Below are positions 56,915-64,000 of a DNA stretch of 64,000 bases, piece after piece (the stretch's first letter is position 1; every line of letters starts with the position of its first letter). This stretch comes from Chinchilla lanigera. Lineage: Eukaryota; Chordata; Mammalia; Rodentia; Chinchillidae. The notes below the pieces were generated by a model, which saw only the letters and a list, made by a program, of their open reading frames with translations, did not search any database and was not told where the DNA came from. Both the position numbers and the translations under genes were made by a program. The stretch lies in contig NW_004955447.1 in NCBI RefSeq assembly GCF_000276665.1, positions 10,427,263 through 10,491,262 of the forward strand. The letters are read 5' to 3'.

Positions 56915-57385
56915 GTACCTTCTTTGTTCAGAGTTTATTTTGGTAGACAGGTGAACCTTAAATACAGTTATAACATACAGCATGACGTTTTGATATATGA
57001 TTTAGCAATGGCTACGTCAGGCAATTTAGTATCTGAGTTCCCTCCTGAACTTTTCTTAGCATCTTTTAGCGATTTTCAAGAACACGACATTATATTACTA
57101 GTTACAGTTATCATGGTGTACAACAGACCTCTTGAACTTTGTGTTACTACCTAAAATTTGGTGTCCTTTAACCAAGATTTCACCTATCTTACCCCAGCCC
57201 CTGACAACTACCATTTTGCCCTCTGATCCTAGGAGTCTGACATTTTAGAGTCCACATTATCAATGAGATCATGGGTTTCTCTGCCTAGTGTATTTCACTT
57301 GATATAATCTCATCCATATTGTCACATGAGAGTGTTTTCTTCTTTTTAAAGGATGGACAGTATTTCATGTTTATCTAACTCCATT
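56915..57385 (-). mobile_element. L1M 3' UTR fragment (antisense)
   Basis: Complement of an L1M 3' end: gtgaaccttaaatacagtta, tcatggtgtacaacagacct, cttaccccagcccctgacaa, ctaccattttgccctctgat, cctaggagtctgacatttta, gtccacattatcaatgagat, tcacttgatataatctcatc, ggatggacagtatttcatg. The order matches the classical lineage-wide layout (..ggcaaccaccattctactct..ccacatataagtgagatcat..). The 81-codon plus frame at 56909-57154 is not a gene. Confidence 0.85.
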
Positions 57386-57389
57386 CCTC

Positions 57390-57725
57390 CTCGCTAGCTC
57401 CAGCCAATTCCTTTGTCTTCCTTTCACAGAGAAACATCACTCTTTCAAAAAGTGATTATTGGTTCTGCCTCCACAGATCTTAGTCCACTCCTCTGAGCTC
57501 CCTTCCTGTCTGATTACTTATCTTCTACTTAAAATTGATGTGTTCAAGAGCTGAACTCTTATCACAAATTGCACTAAGCACAAAATGCTGTGGAACCTTA
57601 AGGACCTCAGGAGTGTTGAAGCAGAGGATTAGAAAAACACCTTCACTTTTGACTTACTAAACTTGCTGCTGTGATTCTTTTCATAAATTTACTTATAGCA
57701 ATTGTCATGAATTCCTTTGGAGAAA
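57390..57725. other. unrecognised sequence, no gene seen
   Basis: Pyrimidine-rich and perhaps an old LINE piece, but I cannot place it. Confidence 0.35.
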
Positions 57726-57740
57726 ATGACGATTGCATCT

Positions 57741-57823
57741 TTTTTGTTTTGTATCGGCAACTTAACTCAGAACCTTGTGCTTGCCAGGCAGGCACTTGTG
57801 CCACTAAGCTATATCCCGCCACA
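57741..57823 (-). mobile_element. ID SINE with 12-bp target-site duplication (antisense)
   Basis: tttttgttttgtatcggcaa (tail and 3' end), cttaactcagaaccttgtgc, ttgccaggcaggcacttgtg, ccactaagctatatcccgcc. Flanked by perfect acgattgcatct at 57729-57740 and 57824-57835. The 73-codon minus frame here is SINE translation. Confidence 0.93.
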
Positions 57824-57839
57824 ACGATTGCATCTATTA

Positions 57840-58998
57840 TGTAAAAAATTGAAGTAAATTTCAATGTCAGTGATTCACTGTAACTTTCTCATTCACAAAG
57901 TAAAATTACTTTAACTGCATAAAGTATAACAAATTTAAATGGTCATATAAAAAACGAGATGTCATAATTGTCTGTGGCAATATATTTTATTAATAAAATA
58001 ATTGAACACATATAGCAAAATTATTCTCCACTGAAAAATATGGATTACTTGGCTTTTAATTCAACATTATCTGTTGCAAAGGGAATTATGATAGTGTCTT
58101 CCGTGATTGCACATCTGATGACTCACTTTCACAGAACCTAAGTGACATTTTTACTTCTCAGTGGCCATGTTGGCATATGAACCAGTTGTTTTATTAATAT
58201 GAATTAAAATGTTTGCAGATTCTATTTTTTCCAAAGTGATGACATATATCTTCAATTTTATAAATTTAATTTTTTTCAAGTTGCATGAGTTAAACCAAAC
58301 TATATGTTTTAAAATCATTTCTAATAAAAAAAATCCTTGAAAAAGAGTATATCTGAATAACTTTAGCTAATTTGGTTATTATTCAATTTAAAAACCTAAA
58401 AATGCATGAACTGCAGTTTTAAGAGCTCTGCTTGACTCAAAACTATTACATTTAAAATTTGAGAACAGTTTTAAAGTAGCATGTTTCATGGTAATCATTA
58501 AGCATGTCTTGATAGTGGGGAAGGAAACTATACTATCTGTTTCCATTACCTATTCTGAATACAATACCAAAGAAGGAAAATCAGAAGATAATTTAATTTT
58601 TATCACTATTAGAGTGTATAGAATTTCATATATTTTAAAAGATGTATGTACATATGACATTTGCAATTTCTCTTTGATCTGTATCATAAGCCACTGTTTT
58701 ACAACTATTACAGTGTCAAAGTTCCAGAAACACTTAATGAAAAAGGTCACTTGAAATTACATCAAATGATATGAGAGTCCTAACAGGGGACTTTCCAGTA
58801 GTCTTCCCACCTTGACAACTGCAGGTGGCATTATCATATTACTGTGTTTAAGTGATTTTAAAAGAGGATTCTCCAGGATGCATCATCAGCCCATTAATTT
58901 CTCAGACAACTTCTAATACCTAGCTCGAGCCAAGGATTTATCTGAGAACTTGAAAAAATAAACAATAACAAAAACATCTAATTCTGCTCTTAAGAAAC
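57840..58998. other. unique AT-rich sequence, no gene seen
   Basis: Opposite-strand frames at 58488-58754 (88 codons) and 58550-58750 (66) overlap and have no domain. Confidence 0.5.
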
Positions 58999-59000
58999 CT

Positions 59001-59124
59001 CCTTGGTATAGGGGCACACATTTATAATCCCAGTGTGGAGTAGGCTGGAGCAGGAGGATCCTAAGTTTGAGGCTGCATGGGCTACACAGTGAGACCCTGT
59101 CTAAGGAAATAAGGAAAATAAAAG
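59001..59124 (+). mobile_element. B1 SINE, monomer
   Basis: ccttggtataggggcacaca, tttataatcccagtgtggag, taggctggagcaggaggatc, ggctgcatgggctacacagt, gagaccctgtctaaggaaat. A single right-half unit without the 29-bp duplication; diverged. Confidence 0.85.
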
Positions 59125-59142
59125 TTTCAGTTCCAGTCAGGA

Positions 59143-59178
59143 AGATTAAATAAAAAAATAAGATTAAATAAAAAAATA
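59143..59178. repeat. 18-bp tandem duplication
   Basis: agattaaataaaaaaata at 59143-59160 is repeated exactly at 59161-59178. Confidence 0.93.
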
Positions 59179-59240
59179 AGCCTTACATTATATACATGGC
59201 TGAGATATAATAAAAGCTAAGTCCAGCTGACACAATTACA

Positions 59241-59274
59241 GGATCTAATGAATTAATAGGATCTAATGAAGAAT
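59241..59274. repeat. 18-bp tandem duplication, partly diverged
   Basis: ggatctaatgaattaata (59241-59258) is followed by ggatctaatgaagaattg (59259-59276). The first 12 bases are identical. Confidence 0.7.
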
Positions 59275-59434
59275 TGCATTTTAGACTAAGCAATACAGAG
59301 GCATAAAAATGCTTCTAAAGTCTTTGGCATTAAGGAAGTTTTATTTATTAATATGGAGAATATTGGTATGTAGAACAACCTGGGAAGATAAAAGAATTTT
59401 TTTAAAGCTTTTAAAAATACTAAATTTATGAGTC

Positions 59435-59608
59435 TAATCTGGGTGTGGTGGTGCACATCTGCAATCCCAGCACTCAGGAGGCTGAGGAAGGAAGATCATT
59501 GCAAATTCAAGAACAGCCTGGGCTACGAAATGAGCTCAAGACTAGCCTGAACTGCATAGTGAGACCCTATCTCAAAAAGATAGATAATAAATAAATAAAT
59601 AAATAAAT
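59435..59608 (+). mobile_element. B1 SINE with 29-bp duplication and (AAAT)n tail
   Basis: atctgggtgtggtggtgcac, atctgcaatcccagcactca, ggaggctgaggaaggaagat, agcctgggctacgaaatgag, ctcaagactagcctgaactg, catagtgagaccctatctca. The two agcctg units are 29 bases apart. The tail is (aaat)n at 59586-59608. Confidence 0.95.
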
Positions 59609-59614
59609 CAGGCC

Positions 59615-60555
59615 TATAGAGACATGCAATTAAGATGTAAAAATTAGTAAGCACCTACTTATAAGCATCTAGAGCAAATAAAAATGTCTACATTCATATA
59701 AATTTTCACTTCCACTACACAGACTTAATATTTCCAAAATAGGAGAGTGAGAGATCGACTACAGTAGAAAACCAAAATTGAAAAGGCATGAAGAACTTGA
59801 AGACTTACAAAAAGGAGAAAGGCAGAAAAGCAAATGTACTCTCTAACACTGAAAGGAAGTCATCATGTCAAAGAAAAATTTCAACCAAAAATGATCATTA
59901 AATGAATATTACTTATATTTAAAATTTAATGAAATTGTTTCTCAGATTTAAAAATATTAACATTATAAGCTTGAGTGAGGAAAGAAGTGCACTGGCAGAT
60001 TAGAAAAACAAGAAATAACTCCACAATCCTGAAATTAAAAATTTCTGACATCGAAAACCATTCCTCTGAAAGCACTTCACCACCAGATTCCATAGTTACA
60101 TATCTTACACAGTACACATTTTTTTGTAAATCAAATTCAATGTACTTATTAAATTTGTGCTAAGTAACAATCTATTATGCGCTCCAGGGAGGAGTAAGGC
60201 ATTAGGCATACTTTAAGTATTAGGTGTTTGCATCCACAGAAACACATATACACGTAGCATTGGATATATCACATGTAAGAAGTACATACTGATGTACAGG
60301 GACCATCATAATGTAGAAAAAAATCCAAAATTCATTTTTATATTTGCATACAGAGCTTCCAAATGTTAAAATAGAAAACTACAATAACTCTCGGTTTTAT
60401 TGTTTTTCCCAGCCCTAAGCCTTAAGAAATGAACAACTACATCTTGTAAACACAGAAAATGCCAAGCATAAATAAGGGGGAAAACAAACAACCACAGAGT
60501 AACCACTGATTGAGAATTAGGGGAGAATCTATCATAATTCTTGCTTATCAGACTT
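59615..60555. other. unique AT-rich sequence, no gene seen
   Basis: Opposite-strand frames of 62-65 codons around 59926-60563, without domains. Confidence 0.5.
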
Positions 60556-60572
60556 CTTTTCAAAAGTTAAAG

Positions 60573-60725
60573 CCTGGATGGGATGTAGAAAGATAGCCTG
60601 TTTGTCTAACATGCAGGGTTCTATTCCCAGCAGAGAAAGGTGGCAGAGGGGAGAGAGATAGAGAGACCGACAGAGAGACAGAGACAGGAAGACAGACAAA
60701 GACAGAGGAAGGGAGGGTAGGAGAG
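60573..60725 (+). mobile_element. ID SINE with GA-microsatellite tail and target-site duplication
   Basis: cctggatgggatgtagaaag, atagcctgtttgtctaacat, gcagggttctattcccagca, then a GA/CAGA-rich tail (60635-60725). The direct repeat aaaagttaaag at 60562-60572 and 60726-60736 encloses head and tail together, so the purine tract belongs to the insertion. The 75-codon minus frame with Ser/Leu dipeptides is this tail. Confidence 0.88.
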
Positions 60726-60739
60726 AAAAGTTAAAGTTT

Positions 60740-61150
60740 CCCTTACATTTTAATATCATAGCATAATAGATAGATGTGGAATGGACTAATTATTGATGGG
60801 AAAGACAGAAGTTTATCATAGGAGAAAAGTCATAACCAGGCTATTGTGACATAGTAATTTGGCTTCATTTTTGCCTTTGTAATTATTATCAAGAAAAAAT
60901 TTGTGACTCCCTGAACCACAAAAGTGGTGGTGTAATTTCAAGTACATTTTGAAATAAGTCAGTATCAAGGAACTGGTTCAGAGCAAGTGAGTTGGTTTAT
61001 ATCAAACAAAGCAAATGATTCTGCAAAATGTGAAGGAAATTCCACAAGGTCCAGTTTGTTGCTATTAATAATTTTTTTAAAAAAGCATTTACCCTGTGCT
61101 GAAATCCTTGTAAAAGAAATATGTATTAACTCGGTAGCTCTAACTGAACT
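60740..61150. other. unique AT-rich sequence, no gene seen
   Basis: No open frame above 60 codons, no repeat recognised. Confidence 0.5.
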
Positions 61151-61154
61151 ACAA

Positions 61155-61245
61155 GAGTAACTATCATTATGCCCACATTACCCAAGAGGAAATTAAAACA
61201 GAGATAATTTTATTAAATCATGCAAGGTTTCTTACACAGGAACTA
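61155..61245 (-). repeat. possible MIR SINE relic (antisense)
   Basis: ctatcattatgcccacatta, cccaagaggaaattaaaaca and gagataattttattaaatca follow the antisense MIR core (attatccccattttacagatgaggaaactgaggcacagagaggttaagtaac). Confidence 0.45.
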
Positions 61246-61560
61246 TTATTGAAATTGCTATTACATACTAACAGCTTAAATTATTTTTGAAATGTGTCAA
61301 GTAGTAGACAAATACATTAAAGCTATTATGGCATTTAATAATGTGACATAAATATTTTCATGTCTGAAGGGCAAATATTAATCTGTATCCTCAAACATTT
61401 TTGTGTCATTCTATCCCAATCGTCTCTGAAATGGTGGCTTCACAAAAGAAATATGTTAAATTCCAATGCATATCTTTGATATTTAGTTTGTTCTCTATGC
61501 AATGCTTTTATACAAATTGGCAAAACTATCTCCAAAAGAACTCAAAACCATGTGATGTTA

Positions 61561-62060
61561 ATGGAACAGGCCGGAGGTGGTAGCAAACTGGTCTGGTTAC
61601 TTGAGAGTGGACTCTTCAGAGGAAGCGCTGTCCTCTATCTCAGTAGGTCATCTTTTGTTGAGTGCACGCCTTTGAGAGGCAAGAGCTTCCCATGACAAAG
61701 GAAGAGGCACCTGCTGTCCAACAAGAGCAGTCGTGGGGTTGACAGCTGCCGCTGCCAGATGGCCCTATCTCTATTGGTTCTGTTGTATAGAGGGATTGTT
61801 TAAGCGCCTTAAAGATCCTGTTTCATGCTCAGTACAAGTTACCTCTCATTCCTCATAAGAAGTGAGCGTTTCGATGAAAATGACAGATTGTACAGAGACT
61901 GCGTCCCCAGGGCAACTCTTCCCTTTGGTCACAAGTGATGATGACAATCATGGTCATGATGACAAGTTAGAGAAAATCCAGCGATGCAACCCCTTATTTT
62001 ACGCAGCTATAGACCCCACGTTTGGGAAAAAGCTTAAAAGTATGGAGACAGAGTAGATAT
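61561..62060. other. less AT-rich block with short frames, unidentified
   Basis: From 61561 a 44-codon plus frame opens (MEQAGGGSKLVWLLESGLFRG start) and a 64-codon plus frame lies at 61862-62056. Composition is more balanced than the neighbourhood. I recognise neither product. Broken frames side by side would suit an old processed pseudogene, but I see no poly-A tail or flanking repeat. Confidence 0.3.
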
Positions 62061-62067
62061 TATTAAT

Positions 62068-62165
62068 GCCTAGTTGAACATTAAAAGCACAGACTATAAA
62101 ACTACTACTTAGGACAAATTACTCTTTAAGTAACCACTTTGAGTCTTTTCTGATGTGATGTTGTC
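62068..62165 (+). repeat. possible MIR SINE relic
   Basis: gttgaacattaaaagcacag, aactactacttaggacaaat, tactctttaagtaaccactt and tgagtcttttctgatgtgat follow the MIR order with a deletion in the middle. Confidence 0.42.
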
Positions 62166-62169
62166 ACTA

Positions 62170-64000
62170 AGTTTCTGCTTTCTGTAATAAAATCCTCATC
62201 AGAATATATAATAATTCTAAAATATCAGATATATTGTACACTCAAAGGAAAATATTTAAATTCCACAAAGTTGGTTATGGGTAGATTCAGTGTCTTAATT
62301 CTGTGTTACCCAAGGGCCATTAAGAAATACTGCCCTCTTTTTCAAGGCATGACCAAAGAAAGAAATTAGGTACATATTTTCTCAAGTTTTATTTATTAAT
62401 ATGTGTATCTCCATTTATTGATTGTTGGTTTTAAGTACAAGCAATATTAAAATGTACATTTCAGTTGGAATAAAATATTTTAGCTAAAAGGAGAATTAGA
62501 AATGAAAATAAATTTTGATTTGAATTCAATATTATTAATGCAAGTTGCATGTACACAGTTTTAGCCTTCCTGCAGAGGTTGTACTCTAAATTGAAATGTC
62601 ATTGATATACTTTTATAAATCAGAAGTGGTAGTTCATGTATATTTTATTTTCTATACCAATCCTTTTAGGACATAATTAAATGCAAACAAACAGAAAAGA
62701 ACTAACTCAAATCAATGTGTCCTTCTGAATGACATATCCTTCATACCTGCAAAGCCATCTCATCAGCTAGACTATTGCTCTCATGCTCATAAATTTGACA
62801 AGGTTGGTTGATTCCTTTCCAATCCCATTTACATTTAGAAATGTGTAGCCATATAAGATATTTTTCTATTAATTTATAAAGTGCTGCAGTTATAATGAAA
62901 AGCAAAATTACCTTTTTGTTTCCAAAGAACAGGTTAATATTTTGATTATCTTTGCATCTCACTGTTGATGTAAAGCTTTTGAATACAAACTGAGATAGAG
63001 GATAAAATTTGTTGTGTTTTAGAAGACAAAACATTCAGTTAGGATAGTGCAGAGCTGTCAACTGGGATCATCTTTCATTAGGGCCACTTAAGCCAATATA
63101 TGGATAAAATGATTCATCACTTCAAGTCTACAAGCCATTATTTCTAATTAAAATCTATCCCATAAATACCTATTTTATTATGACATCTGTATGGTAAATA
63201 AATTCAGGCTATCAGTAAAACACTCACTAAGGAAATTACCTTAAAAAATTACTTCATTTCCAAGTGTCTCTTCCTAATTAAAATGACTATTTCCCATCCA
63301 TATTTCTGAACTGCAATTCATGATAAGTTGGAGCCTCTGAACATTCAATATTTAGGGAAGCCATTGCCTTAATTTCTTAACTAATACTGCCCACAAAATA
63401 GAAAAAAAAATTAACCATTTACTGGGCTTTTGCAAAAGATGTACGTGAAAATTTATAAAGCTACCCCAAAGAGAAACGAAATACACCAACAAAATCCCAT
63501 AAATAATTTTTCCCTAGCTGAAAGCTATCACAGACAGGATAAAAACAACTCTGTTACATTTACTGTAAAATGACCATGTGCAGTGCTTTGGAACATAAAA
63601 AGATACCTAACACAAAAGCCCAAATACTGGTGGATTCTGCAGTGCAGTACTAGGTGCTTCATTTCAGACACGTGTATGGTTTTCTGTCACAGTATTTTTT
63701 CCTACCCCTTCTTTTCTGGACAGACAACACAGTCCAACATAAGGAAAATGAGGGTTATTTCTTTAGACACAGATGTGAATACCTACCTTGCCATTTATTA
63801 GCAAAACAGGCAAAATGGTTTCCTTTACTGAGTTTACAGTTGTCCAGTTTCACTTACCTACCAACTTTAATTTCTCAACCTGAAGTGGTTTATGTTCTCT
63901 AACAATACCGTGATTGTTGCCTGTGCCAGCAGAACTGTAACCAGACACTACATTCTGTCTTCCGGAGATAAGAAATGCAAGTTAAACCTAGGGCTATAAC
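62170..64000. other. unique AT-rich sequence, no gene seen
   Basis: A 97-codon minus frame at 62741-63034 and overlapping plus frames at 63583-63902 (72 and 82 codons) are unassigned. No repeat family recognised up to the window edge. Confidence 0.5.

Noticed and set aside
57390..57560. Pyrimidine-rich stretch resembling an L2 or other old LINE
   Set aside because: No run of diagnostic words in the right order; left unassigned.

Overview
This window is AT-rich mammalian nuclear DNA, almost certainly from a rodent. The evidence is the co-occurrence of tRNA-Ala-derived ID SINEs and 7SL-derived B1 SINEs, some B1 copies with the internal 29-bp duplication. There are also B1+ID dimers of the B4 / B1-dID kind, on top of the MIR, L2 and L1M relics shared by placental mammals. 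No mouse/rat-style B2 was seen. The ID consensus (gcctgcctggcaagcgcaagg...) and the dimers point to a rodent outside mouse and rat; a castorimorph or another non-murid is a guess I cannot test here.

I found no protein-coding exon I can name, no functional tRNA, rRNA or snRNA gene, no CRISPR and no bacterial-type operon. Every open frame is short (at most 130 codons). The longest ones fall in SINE, LINE, LTR or simple repeats or have no family signature. The window reads as a gene desert or the inside of a very large intron.

Layout. 1-9.4 kb: old unique sequence with MIR/L2 relics, an antisense ID (3.8 kb) and an L1 ORF2 3'-end fragment (6.3-6.7 kb). 9.4-14.3 kb: three ID copies, two of them with target-site duplications, and a B1-like SINE. 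15.7-16.9 kb: a dense nest of L1M pieces, four ID copies and TA/GA microsatellites. 17-30 kb: mostly unique, with a G4-forming polypyrimidine patch (18.1 kb), L2, (CA)n, ID, (AG)n and MIR. 30-35 kb: B1, probable L1 3' UTR, ID, (TTA)n+B1, ID. 35.9-36.2 kb: a diverged ~143-bp tandem duplication. 40-45 kb: B4-like dimer, two antisense ID copies, a solo LTR of an endogenous retrovirus (about 42.99-43.55 kb) and two B1. 46-55.5 kb: MIR, B1, B4-like and ID copies. 56.3-56.9 kb: a CpG-rich, GC-rich island, the compositional outlier of the window, followed by an antisense L1M 3' UTR. 57.7-64 kb: ID, B1, an ID with GA tail, MIR and unique sequence.

The two most interesting signals are the isolated CpG-rich block at 56.37-56.9 kb, with minus-strand promoter-like features and a consensus splice donor, and the set of recently inserted ID SINEs with intact box A/box B. 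I found no convincing undescribed biological system.
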